DNA from: Amyloporia xantha
Taxonomy: Eukaryota > Basidiomycota > Agaricomycetes > Polyporales > Adustoporiaceae
Assembly (NCBI GenBank): GCA_036971615.1
Contig: JAYKKR010000035.1
Span: forward strand, 124,001-188,000
DNA: 64,000 nucleotides
Direction: 5' to 3'
In this document: positions 36,705 to 48,058 of the stretch, in pieces
Layout of the letters: each line of letters begins with the position of its first letter
Numbering within the stretch: the first letter of the stretch is position 1
Notes under the pieces: generated by a model
Databases searched by the model: none
The model's input: the letters and a program-made list of their open reading frames with translations, nothing else
What the model was told of the DNA's origin: nothing
Program-made: the position numbers and the translations under genes

Positions 36705-39470
36705 TAGTGCTGATGTTCATAGAACTGATCATCCAGCCAGGAGTCCTGTTTCTGCTGTGCTTAGCTGCCCTGAACATCAAACTGCTCCTTCTAAGCACTT
36801 GGGTAACCTTGGACATGTGAATGCATTGAAAATCAACCAAGAAATATTTAAATACTCTGATAGTATCATATAGATGAGGGGTAACAAGAATGATTCAAAT
36901 AAATAGTAGCAGAACTAATCACAAGAAACAACTGAAGGGTTTTGTCTGTCTTGAAGCATAACACACAAAATGCCATTGGAGTCAATGATAAGATGCAATT
37001 ATGCACTTTAGAGAACAGAACTTACCAAGATAGTCTTCCACATCACATCAGTAAGCTGCAGTGTTCATTGCAGCTTCACACACTGCCATCTGTATTATCA
37101 ATGTTCACTGGACCCACTGCCAGGACCTCAAGTTCAATCCCTCCATCTTCCCTGTCTCCATCACCAGCATCCATGCTTGCACTTTCATCTGCATTATCAT
37201 CAAATGAAGTAAATCTGGATTCATCAGCTTCTTGTTCACTGAGCAGAGCTCCAATGTTGGGTGCAAATTCTACACTTGACATCCAGGAAGGTGTTGGTAT
37301 AGAATGGTTTGAGCGGACAAAAGAGGATGTTGTTTCAGATCCAAAAGCAAGATGGGTGGAGTTAGCTGCTTTGCGAATGTGCAAGAGGAACTGTGATGTG
37401 AGGATGCCAGAAATTCTGTTTGAAGCTAGGTCAGATGCACATGATAAGAATTTTCAGATACACTAACGGAACTACGAGATATGTCAAATCCACATTTCCC
37501 TGTGATCAGTAGGAGCATCAGTTTCTTTCAAATGGCATGAGACAGGGTGAGACAACACACAGCAGTGGCAGTGAACACAATGATGTCTATGATGTTGAGT
37601 GCTGTTAGGGCACTGCATAGGGCTTTAGCCTGACATGCATAAAGGTGGCTGATCTTGCTGCTTACACAAAATATAATGTGCCTGCAGGGAAGGCAAATTA
37701 TTACACCAACAATTTACTAATACAGCAAAGCATAATTCCACAAGCTTACCATCTTGAAGCATGACTGTTGCAAGTTTAGGTTTTGGATCAAGAGTTCCTC
37801 GCAAATATGACAACACATGTTGAGACATATACCACCAGGTGACAATGACAACCAAAATGTCTGATGCAATAACAGATCCACGTGTTGCATAAAGCACTAT
37901 AGGTGAGTGGAAAATCAGTTCAGAGAGCAGGGTATGAAAGCTCAATGTTAGAAGCACCTCTGAAAAGAACAAAACAAACATTAGCTGTTGACAGTGGAGA
38001 CAATAGGAGCAGAAAGTAAATACGCATTGTTAGTTTTCTCAGATATGTTTGCATATTGCCCACATATATCTGTTGGGACAATGCCAGTGAAGCCTGTAGA
38101 AAAAGCTTCTGATGATTCCTGAGTATATGCAAACTATGTGAATATATAATTAGTGAATATATGACACTGGGAAATATTAGGGAAAAATCAAACCAGGTTT
38201 GTACCTACTGGCACCAGCCCCAATACCAGAGTAGGCAACACCAGATACCAGTTGTGTCTGCTCACAGCATTGACACGAAGAGCAGCAACCACTTCATCCT
38301 AATGATCAGCATATCAACATGCACCATCCATGCAAGGCTCACCAGCTGATAGACATAATGATAAGAGGTTTACAGGCATGTTGATGTAGAAGGCAACTTT
38401 ACAGCTAGATGGCCACATTATGAGCTGTTTGTAGGGAACAAATTTCATGAATATCAAACCTCTGTTGCCAAGGATATGAGACAAATTCTAAGCTCAGATT
38501 ATGTTCAATCACTTACTAGTGGAGTATAGAAGGGGAGACATGTCAGGATGTTCTCAATAGCAGTAGCCATCAAGGTCAGCTGATTGACCCAAAACAAGAT
38601 TGAGGGAGCTGATTTGTGTCCCCACATGAGATCGACTTCATCAGGGATTGTAAGGATGTGATTATATATGATCAGGGCTGTATCAGCTCATGAGCCACTG
38701 AAGGTTAGTCTTGTTGGTGACATCAGTGACTCACCACTGGCCGCAATGCTGATGTAATTACTTATGAAGCTAGGTGCTGACATGAAGGTGGAATATCCAT
38801 ACTATTCACCTGAACTCACTATTGTTCAAACAAGGACACAACTTCTGTGGCTGGTAATGCTTCTGCCAGTGGGATAGACATATTAGAAACAAGAAGTGGT
38901 AATAGTGCACAAAGAATGGTATGACTCTTGTTGGATGGAGCCATATATACATGCACAGTACAGAGCTGATCAGGAGACTGAGATGAGATGCACAAAAGAG
39001 GCTCTCCATAGATCTGCAATATTGCACACAATCTCATAAAGGCTATGCGCAGTACTATGATATCAAACCTGTGATTTTGTTCATATATGATGCATGTTTT
39101 CCACTGAAGACATGCTCATAAGCACTTACCTGGGACAGATGGATGTCCTCAACTTTGTGAAAACAGTTGCAAAATAAGATGGACTACACAGAGCCTTCAA
39201 CCAACATTGTATTGACACCTTCCACCAGTACAATGCTAGCTGACTTGGAAATCAATCATTGAACAGCTGTTTCAACATGTTTGTTTATTGTCACACCCAT
39301 CTCAGTTAGTTCATTTTGTACCAGTCATCTCCTCACCTCAGTGGCTGTCTTCTGTTCAGGACAGAGATAGAAATGCACCAAATTCTGTCCCTTTGCTGTA
39401 TAATGTATCAAGTATCAGTACTACAACAACCATCCACAAAACAATCACACACCTCTGATCATCACAAAAG
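36705..39470. other. CpG-depleted tract in copy R
   Basis: CpG is almost absent through this stretch, as in copy L. It reappears abruptly beyond 39520 (tatgcggcgggagttgcccg) and inside the MITE at 36012-36704. The tract covers the DUF6533 gene. Confidence 0.8.
37076..38881 (-). CDS. DUF6533 multi-pass membrane protein, copy R
   Basis: This is the near-identical inverted partner of the gene at 12738-14542. It starts with MSIPLAEALPATEVVSLFEQ at 38881. It contains EVLLTLSFHTLLSELIF with VIASDILVVIVTWWYM (about 37750-37960), and ends with the acidic tail ESASMDAGDGDREDGGIELE and the stop at 37076-37078. The first exon ends in a TA that completes a codon across the intron. The function is unknown; a helical membrane protein is expected. 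Exon junctions in the middle are as uncertain as in copy L. Confidence 0.68.
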
Positions 39471-39750
39471 ATGTGATTACAAACATAATATGCCCTAAGT
39501 TGAACCTGTGAACAGCCATATATGCGGCGGGAGTTGCCCGTAGTCTTATGATATGTACTATAGTGTTGTCTACAAGAATGCTGTCAGTCTGCAGATCTAT
39601 GAGCAGATGCCATGCGAGGCCGCGCAAAGACGGAGTGAAAGGAAGACAGAGCCACTGCGCCCTTGTGATACAGCGAAATCCACGGAATAGTGATCAAATT
39701 TGGAACTCATCAGATACGCAGCGAAGCGGTACTACTAGGCCGCTCGCCCG

Positions 39751-40429
39751 CTTGTTCGATCCGACAGTGGCGAGTACTCTGTCTTCCACTCCCCTCGCTT
39801 TATCACACTATCAAAGGGTCCTTCCCCTTCCAATATTCTGTTCGGGAGCCTGCAACAAAGAATCCTAGTAGCCGGTGATACCCTCCGAGCCGTATGGCCG
39901 TCCCTGCCCGTTCGTCGTCGTGTGAAATCGAGCATGATCTCTCTTGTTCGGCGCAGATCTGAACCGAGAGGAGAGATCATGACTAGGAAGAGTAGGTGCA
40001 TATCGCATATGAAGATTCCACACGGGAGGATCGTCAGCGGGAGTCGATGACTGACAACTGTCGTGGTCGCGTCCAGGTCGCGAAGACGTGGAGACGCCTG
40101 GAGACGCCCGTTTGCGAGACGCAGATCGAGATAGCACTTTGACAGTTTCAGCCACATTGAACGAATGTCCACTCTCCTGTTCCGAATATTGACAGTTGCA
40201 CTCTATTACCCTCACCAAGAACACATCGAGTTACGTCGCGCAGAGCCTACATACTGCCGCCGAACGGAATAGTGGCTGCCTGGCACTGTTGCCGTACCCA
40301 CGCGACGCTATTTCTAGTCATATGTAAACATAAAACCTGGGCAGATGAGACGTTCAAGCAACCTCCTCTACGATTCATCTATCTACAGAGCAGAGCCCCG
40401 GCAACTCAGGTGCGAACAAGCTGGGTTGC
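39751..40429. other. Junction between repeat copies R and C3
   Basis: No gene was recognised. This stretch separates the head of copy R from the tail of copy C3, which are arranged in tandem on the minus strand. Confidence 0.45.
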
Positions 40430-40714
40430 CGTACGCAGACGTGCTGGTTCTAGTCTGAGGTCAGCCCAGCATCGCTCTCGTCTCCCGTCTCCCATCCGAT
40501 CTCCCACTCACCCTCGCAATCAAGCACACCATTATCCCGCCATCAACCTAGAACCTCGACCTCTGTCAGCACGGCTCATAACATCCGTGCTGCACACGGG
40601 CGCTACTCACTTCGTGCGCTATCCCTGAAATTTGATAGTTGGATCGACGCGCTTCCCAGGCTGACACGACTCGACGCTGAAGGGAGAAAGCCATCATTCT
40701 CGCTCTGGCTCTAG

Positions 40715-40930
40715 TCACAATAAGACCCATTCCTTTGAGTGTCTATCCGCTCCGAATCGCCCGTTCCTCGTCCGTCGTGGTTGCGTGCCTATGTTCCTCA
40801 TCACCCAGCACGCATGTACCCGATCTTGAGCCGTCGTCTCCATTGACAGGCACCTCTGTTCTCGCGGATGTGCATATTGCAGGGCTAGGGAGCGTTGCGG
40901 CGACCTGCTGGGTGAGCCAACGAGGAACAA
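40715..40930 (-). other. Conserved unknown coding fragment, copy C3
   Basis: The minus frame includes HPREQRCLSMETTAQD, matching LSREQTDRSVETVVQAQ of copy L in register. The frame is open for 71 codons. No domain is recognised. Confidence 0.35.
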
Positions 40931-41597
40931 GTTGGATCAAGTTGTGAGGTGCCAGGCGAGATGGCGTGCAGGGTGTCGGTGCTGTGCAGTAGAAGGCGGG
41001 TGTCTTTTTTCGTCGTGATACACCCTATCAGAGCAGGCGGTGGTCGGCCTGAACTGTTCCCGCTTCCACTAATGCATCTATCTGTTCGGGGAGCATGAGC
41101 GGTCAGCATTTCACTGTGACGTTCTTATGATTTGAATCAGTGTTGCCACTGTCGCATTCTGATTATGCAGTGGCCGAAGTTCCAAAGGCAGCCCTAGTCA
41201 CAGCTGGGCCCAAAGGAGGTCCATGTACGTATAAGATTGACTTTCTGTGATTGGGCGTGATCATGGAACATCTGTGGACAGCTAACTGACGAAGCTTTGA
41301 TTGCGGCGGGTATACATGAGCCGCGCCCTGTTGCGCCGGTAGCAATGACTACAGCATTCTCGACCAGCCGGAATGTTCATCTCAGCTTACATCGGAACTC
41401 ATGAGGACAGCCGCGTTCTAGACGACAGAGCGGATGACAATCAGCTTGTTATGCGCGCTGTCAGCGCATAAGAGACCGGAGACATAGTGGCAGTGAGGCC
41501 ACGATGGACATAGAGCGCACTGACTCTGCGGTATCTTGGCCTTGCGTCATGCCAAACATCCAGACTGGTTCATGATGGTCCCATCATGGCGTCCATC

Positions 41598-41700
41598 GAA
41601 ATATTCGTCGACGATGTTGCTCATACAGTCGAGCTCATGCTGGGCATCCGAATTCCCGGACAAGCTCTGGTCGTTGATTCATGAAAGCCAAGACGACGGA
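41598..41700 (+). pseudogene. Relic of a glucanase exon, copy C3
   Basis: The plus strand reads EIFVDDVAHTVELMLGIRIPG, matching KEFVDTVRAVELTLGIPVPG of the glucanase exon at 31313. A stop codon follows soon after. The nucleotide identity (cgtcgacgatgttgc, cagtcgagctca-gctgggcatcc) is higher than in copies L and R. It lies tail to tail with the DUF6533 gene. Confidence 0.7.
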
Positions 41701-41992
41701 TCCACCCAAGTGAGCCCATTGTCGTTGCGGTTTTCGGGCCCGCCTCTTAGTACTGAGATGACATAGGGCTCCCAGACGCATTGACAACCATTCACGAGAA
41801 CACGAACAGCGAACACCAAAATAATTGAAATAAATAGTAGTATGAGAGCTGAGAGCGAGACAGAAATTATCAAGAACTCGATGAGATACCATATGTATTA
41901 TGCAGTTAAACGCAGTTAAGCAAGTCGCGCACCAAGATAGGCCTTCCCCTCATGATGGCAATAACTGCGCTGCTCAGCATAGCTTCACGGAA

Positions 41993-43801
41993 TCACTGAC
42001 CCCCATTCGTGTCCTCCGTGCCTGGTATACCTGCCACCAGTACCTCGAGTTCGATCTCGTCGTCCTCCTGCCCTCCCTCCGAGTCTTCCCATCCAATTCC
42101 GTCAACTGCACCCACACTCTCACATGCACTCGCATGGTCAGAAAACGAAACAGAATTTGAATCAACGGCTTCTTGTTCGCCGAGTAAAGTTGCGATATTG
42201 GGCACGAACTCTACGCTCGACATCCAAGAACGTGTTCGCGTGCGATGGTCTGAGCGAGCGGAAGAGGATTGAGCTCCGTGATCAAGATCTGTATGATCGG
42301 CAGCTCCGCGAATGTGTAACAGAAACCGCGAGGTTAGGACAGCAGAAATCCTGTAGGCCATCGGGTCAGAGGTGCAGAGTGATTCGGCAGATACACTAAC
42401 GGGGCTACAAGACCTGAGAGGTCGAAGGTTCCCTGTATCCAATGATAATACGTGTTTCTTTTGAATGACACGGCATGAGACAGAGTGATGACGCACTACA
42501 GTGGCAAGAGGCACGATGATATCCATGATGTTCAGTGCTGTCAGGGCGCTACACAGAGCTTTAGCCTGACATGCATGCGAAGTGGCTAGTATTTCTGCGT
42601 ACACAAAATATAACGTGCCTGCATGGAAAGTAAATCGGCCAATCAGCAGTGCAGTCAAATATCATTCGTGGATCTTACCATCGCGAAACAAGACCATTGC
42701 GAGCCTGGGCCTCCAGTGAGAAGATCCTCGCAAATATGGCAATACGGAGCGAGACATGTACCACCAGGTAACAGCGACAGCCAAGATATCCGATGCGATA
42801 ACAGACCCACGGGTCACATACAGCACTACAGGTAGGTGGGAAGTCAGTCCAGAGTACGATATATAAATGCACAACATCGGAAGCACCTCTGCGAAGAATG
42901 AAACAATCGTTAGTCGGTTGATAGTGAAGAGAGTATCGAAAGATAAATACGCAAAGAACGTTTTTTCAGACATGCCCATCTCACGCAGACATATATTGAC
43001 TGGCACAAAAATGCCAGTAGCAACAACTATATAAAAATCCTTAGCAAATCCGAACTGTGAGTATATATTCAGTAAACGCCTGACATCGGACAATATTGGC
43101 AACATATTTCCTGACCAAATTTGCCCCTACCGGGATCAGCCCCAATACCAGCGCTGGCAATGTTAGGTACCAATTGCCCCTGCTCACGGCGTGTACACGA
43201 AATGCCGTAACCACTTCATTCTGTAAGTCAGTAGGTTAACATGCTTGATATATGAAAAGCTCACCTGGAGATATGCCGAGCGATAGCAGGGCTGCGGGTT
43301 CGCTGATGTAAGTGGTGACTGTACAGCTAAGCGGCAACATTATGAGCTTGTCGTAAGGAATCAAACTCAGGAATATTGAACCTCTGGCACCGATGACATG
43401 AGATGGATCGTGCCTTCATAGAATATTCAATCGCTTACTAGTGGAGTGTAAAAGGGCAGAGACATCAGCGTGCCCCCGATAGCATATGCAATCAAGTCCA
43501 GTCGATTAATCCAAAACAAGAGCGAGGATGCCGATTTGCGACCCCACATCAAACGGACTTCATCGGGAAAAGTTAGGATGTGCTCATATATTACCATGGC
43601 TATACCAACTTGTGAGCCGCTGATGACAAGTCCTGCCAGTGCCATACCCTACTCACCAGCGATTGCGAAGTTGAGAGATTTCGCTATGAAACTGGACGCT
43701 GGGATGATCATGGAACAGGCCTGACGTCTAAATGACCAAGCTTACCCTCGTTCAAGTAAGGACACCATCTCTGCCGCTGATATCGCTTCTTGGGTAGACA
43801 T
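41993..43801 (-). CDS. DUF6533 multi-pass membrane protein, copy C3
   Basis: Starts at 43801 (MSTQEAISAAEMVSLLERG), followed by an exon with SSFIAKSLNFAIA and the DUF6533 core exon (MVIYEHILTFPDEVRLMWG, SSLLFWINRLDLIAYAIGG) at about 43440-43595. Later exons give EVLPMLCIYISYSGLTSH, VIASDILAVAVTWWYM and RPRLAMVLFRDG (about 42680-42895). The last exons have ALCSALTALNIMDIIVPLA and VLTSRFLLHIRGAAD, and end with an acidic tail (EDDEIELEVLVAGIPG). It is the best-preserved version of the repeat-borne gene, with normal CpG content, and a useful reference for the CpG-depleted copies. The function is unknown. Confidence 0.75.
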
Positions 43802-44400
43802 GCTGGAAGAAAGAGCTTGGGACAATGTTCGGGGAACGGTATGAATATATTGAGACAGGGCAATGGTCTCCTCCCATATTTACCCGCACAATACAGAGCC
43901 AAGCGGGAAACTGAGGCGATATACGCGACCTGACAATCTTCTCAACTCTGGAACAAGGTTGATGGAGCAATGCGTGCTTGACAGTGCCCGCAACACAGTG
44001 TTGCGTTGACATTGTCGCCCCGCCGCAACAACTTTGACTGACTGTTAAAATGATCAATGAACAAGTAATAAGACACCCGTTCGTCAACTGTCATACGGAC
44101 TCATACCCAACTTGGTCGGTTCAACTCGTACAATTCGACCCGTCACCTCAGTAGCTGCCTTCTGGGCATGACATCATATACGCCAGTCCGCGCCCGTTGC
44201 ACAGCGAATCAGAACAAGTGGCTGACCGCAGTCCACTACTTGCGCATCAACGGCATTTCTCATAGATAGAAACAGTTTTCGCATACCATCGTCCTACGTG
44301 CGCGTAGACTGGGCAACAATAGAGGACCCGAACCCATGTCGAACTCCAGGAACGTTGAGCAGGGTCTGTAGGCCTCTTGCCAGCGCCTCGCGTCGAAGAC

Positions 44401-45867
44401 TCTCTGAGTAGTGGAGGGAGTAACAGGGCGATGTTCCGCTGCGCCGCTGCGATGATGGGCCATTCTGCGACTCGGAGAGAGGAATAAGGCTTTCCATTCA
44501 AGAATGTCCGGGAGCTCATGCACGGCAATTGCACAGCATCCGGATCAAGCGAGCTCGCGACACCTGGACTGTAATCACTTCGACTGAGTGGTAGACTCAG
44601 CTCAACCGCGGACTTGGCTAGCTAGAAGTCAGCTTTACCTCATCAGACAGTAATTGTATGGTCTCTGCAGCGATAGCACTGCGAAATACCAGACTCACCG
44701 GTATGGGGAAATCGTCTTTCTGCCTGCTTCAGATATTAGTAGCAGGACTCGACTGTGGACACAGTGAACTCAGTCAAATCTTTCGAGTCATCTTTGGACA
44801 TAGACTTCAGCTAAGACATCTTGTTATCGCGGCGGAATGCGCCTCCGATGTTGTACTTAGTATTCAATATGTAGGCTGATGTAGTGTGCAGAGACGAACG
44901 GTTTAGCGCTTGATGGCTGATGTTTCCGCATAACACTCTTGTCACTTGTGCACACAACGTTAATTAACGAACAGTCCCAGCAGTAGGCTATGCTATTCCG
45001 GGCTTCGAGCTTCACGGCACATCGCTAGTGGCATATCTTTCCGCTGCTTATGCGCTCGTCCTCGTCCTCGAGCTCGAGTCGCTATGGCCCGACCCGATAT
45101 GCAACCAATCCGACTTCGATGCATGCCGATCAAATTCTCCACCGCAACGCCTTCGTCTGACTGCGGTACTTAGCGATCTGTATCCATGTGCATGGTGCGT
45201 GAAAGCACAGAACATATTGTCTCGATGGTATTGCGAACACTGCTGGCCGCGTGTGGCATCATCCGACAACTGAAGGAATTCTTCTCCCTGTGCATTTCGA
45301 AGAAGCTTTCAGCGGTATGCGTGACGTTGCTATTCCTGCGCCTCCCAGGCTCAAGTGTTCCATGTAAGTGATCAAAGCATGCTTTCGATATTTGGCACAC
45401 GTCCTCTAGCCAGTACTGATCGGCTGAATGACATCCAGATGTCTGCCTGGCCGATATAGGGAGACTACATAGTTCGAGGTGGTCGCCAGCGCCTGGATTT
45501 AATCGTCTCGCGCTAACGCTTCCTCGCGCAATCGTACGGCTACTAGTAGCCTACTACGAGACGACTCGATTGCATCGATTTCGCCGTCCATGTCCACGTT
45601 TAAATGGACTGGCTGCCGCTTCATGCCGCCCACTCCCCGTATTACCGCATACGTCCTCTGTAAAGTCATAACGTATGTATCCACCATTTATACCACTAAC
45701 GAATATATCTGCATACCTTGCCCAAGGCGCAATGATGTACGTGGTTCCCGGTAGCAAGTTGTGTGTTACTGAGCCGACGGCCCGACGGCCACCACTATGA
45801 GCGGGGACACACAGCAGACATAGGTTACAGGATCACGCTCCCGCCATCTTTCATGATGCCGTAGCTC
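44401..45867. other. Intergenic, no gene recognised
   Basis: Open frames such as 45028-45273 lack any recognisable domain or splice structure. A short GC-rich direct repeat (gacggcccgacggcc) lies near 45776-45792. Confidence 0.45.
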
Positions 45868-46364
45868 AGGACCCCGGCGAACCCCCACAGAGCTTTGATC
45901 CCTAAAGTCCGAAAATGTGGGTCCCAGACCCAAAATGTTTGATCCAAAAGTCCGAAAATGGGGGTCCATGGGCCGACAAGTCCAATCCAAAGTGGTCCGA
46001 AAACGCACCTCTCAGCGCTATGTCCGATCTTCAAAGTCCGAAAGGACCACCTGATTTGGGGCCTGTCCGGTACTGTAGTCCCCAAAATTTTCCAACCAGG
46101 CGTGAGTACTCAGACCATGTTGCTACCAGACGCCTCTACTATCTAGGCGACACCGCGGCACCTGCACATATCAGGCAGTCGCTCGGGTCAATATGGAGAT
46201 TATGGAGACCGGTTGAATACTTGATGTAGGTCCGATCCCATTTTGGACCGAATTTGGCCTCCTTCGCGCGAGGTTTGATTTTTTGGGTCCGAAAAGGGCA
46301 TGTTCGCCAGGTCCGAAAATGGCTTTTTCGGGATCAAAGCTCCTGGGGGGTTCGCCGGGGTCCT
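45868..46364. mobile_element. Non-autonomous hAT-like MITE, 497 bp
   Basis: About 33-bp inverted repeats start AGGACCCCGGCGAACCCCC and continue to AGCTTTGATCC. They are flanked by an 8-bp direct repeat CGTAGCTC at 45860-45867 and 46365-46372. The terminal AGGACCCC and the 8-bp duplication are shared with the element at 16397-17335. The interior carries at least six GTCCGAAAA-type motifs (near 45906, 45950, 45991, 46034, 46285 and 46310), probably transposase-binding sites. No transposase frame is present. Confidence 0.88.
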
Positions 46365-46811
46365 CGTAGCTCTTACCACTACGGGATGACTATATAAGTT
46401 ATGGCATACGTTACCGCAATTTTCGAAATCTAAGCTACATGCATTTCCCTTCCGTAACATGCACAGTGCAGGATGAATTGGCTGATCGCACATTGTAATT
46501 TGAGGTACAGCGAGGGGTGGAAGCAGTTTAGAATGAAGGTAACCATGCGTGTGAGGTCCCTGCGTAGACAACAGTTCCTCTCAAGCCGCCCTCCACCTTC
46601 TCTACCTCCCTCAAGTGCGCAGCAGCCGTATTGTGCTACGGGGCGTTCTCATCGGCACATCACTCAGATAAGAATGACCACCCGTAACGACTGCGCCTCA
46701 CTGTACCTCAAAAGGACTTGTCACGCAAGGACTACCACTCGAACTCTGACCTATATCGCATACGGCTAGCGGGCCTGTTCACAACGCCTCTCTCACCGTG
46801 CACTCACTGTC
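46365..46811. other. Upstream region of the HUA1-like gene
   Basis: No gene was recognised. The region directly follows a MITE, so part of the promoter of the downstream gene may have been altered by that insertion. Confidence 0.4.
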
Positions 46812-48058
46812 ATGGCAGTCTCTCACAACCCCTTCCACAGCAGGGCGGTCTCGCTAACTAGGGACTCTGCACCAGACAACGCCTCAGGCAGGACTGATCA
46901 TGACATCCCAACAGATATCATCTCGGAAGATCTCCCTCCTGCGTATACCCCCACTCCAGATGTCCATCATGGCGAAACGACACTCGAAGTGGGCCCTCGA
47001 AGGCCGTTTCAGCAGCCACCGCAGCCTCCAAACCACCGTCTGCTGTCCCCTACACCCACATCATGGCGTACACAACAGCTCACATCACCTTCTGGCTGGT
47101 CTACGTCTTCTGGCTGGTCCAACTTTCCTGCGGCAGCATATCGCGGTACAGGACGCCACGCGCCGCCACCTCCGCCACATCCTTCGCTCAGAGATCGCTC
47201 GCGTCCCAGCTCTGCACCCCACGAGGACGCCCAGCCCTTATCGGACTTTGCACGAGAATTCTACGCTGCCGGTGCTCGTATACCAGGAGGACAGGCAGAG
47301 GCGAGTCTGAGTGCGCCCCCATCGTCGCAGACTCTTCCAGAAAGCGAAGGCGCAGATGACGGACGACCGACGGAGAATCCAACTCCTGGCCACCCGCTGC
47401 TTCGCCACGGGAAGGTGTTAGTGTATCCGTCGGGGCATGACTGTGACAAGTGTGAGTGAGCACAGCCAGCGGGCCCGTACACAGCGGACTGACATACCGA
47501 TGCGCAGGCCACAACATAGGCTACAAGAACAATGACCCGACGACGCCGTGTCTCCGATGCTGGGACAAGTACGGCCGCCCGTTCAGCGGCGCACTCGCAT
47601 ACGCGCCATGGGGCAGCGCGCCCTCCTCCGACGGCACGCGACACACGCTGCAGCGGCCGCTCCCCCGCTTCACCCCGCCACACCTCTCCAAGCACCGCCC
47701 GACACAGTCGTACTCTGGCGAGTCGTCCGCATCCGCCTCGCGCACCCGCTCCGCGTCGCTCTCGCGCGCGCAGAATGGCTATTCTGGCGCCGCCTCGCGG
47801 GTTATCCCCATCGCGGGTGGCGGCGTGGCCATGAGCCCGTACCTCGATCCCCTGCAGCGCTCTCCGGGCGGGTCCACGCCGTCGAATGTTCGACTGACGG
47901 ACGCGCCTCCGCCTGGTGCGACAGTCGTGCATCCGGGCGACCCGCGCATCGGTGGAAGGCTGTGTTGGCGCTGCGGCGGGAGCGGCACGACGACGTTCCT
48001 GGTGTTCGACGAGATGCCGTGTAACGTGTGCAATGGGCTTGGTCGGACGTTCCTGTAG
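46812..48058 (+). CDS. HUA1-like proline-rich protein with CxxC motifs
   Basis: Two exons, 46812-47451 and 47508-48058, join at a cysteine codon to give 396 residues. The N-terminal half is low-complexity and proline/serine-rich. It holds a PPAY motif (EDLPPAYTPTPD, near residue 40), the type bound by WW domains of Rsp5/NEDD4 ubiquitin ligases. After residue 200 come paired cysteine motifs: DCDKCHNIGY, TPCLRCWDKYG, and at the C-terminus GRLCWRCGGSGTTTF and MPCNVCNGLGRTFL, which resemble the zinc-binding cysteine repeats of DnaJ. This arrangement matches yeast Hua1, a cytosolic protein tied to cortical actin patches and endocytosis. The family call is good; the function in this fungus is inference. 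Confidence 0.8.

Larger units (their letters stand above)
34380..39750 (-). repeat. Mosaic repeat unit, copy R
   Basis: This is the inverted counterpart of 11860-17460, with the same order of parts. It carries a mariner-like MITE (36012-36704) absent from copy L and lacks the hAT-like MITE of copy L. The DUF6533 portion is nearly identical between L and R. The tail part is clearly more diverged in sequence. Confidence 0.8.
40430..44400 (-). repeat. Mosaic repeat unit, copy C3 (diverged, CpG-rich)
   Basis: The order of parts is the same as in copy R: a tail with ctcccactcaccctcgcaat near 40500, the conserved peptide at 40715-40930, a glucanase relic near 41600, then the DUF6533 gene. Sequence identity with L and R is lower, and CpG content is normal. 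It is direct to copy R and inverted to copies L and C4. Confidence 0.65.

Noticed and set aside
47063..48024. Long overlapping open frames on both strands in the HUA1-like gene
   Set aside because: They are shadows of a GC-rich, proline-rich gene; only one frame holds the cysteine motifs and a consistent intron.
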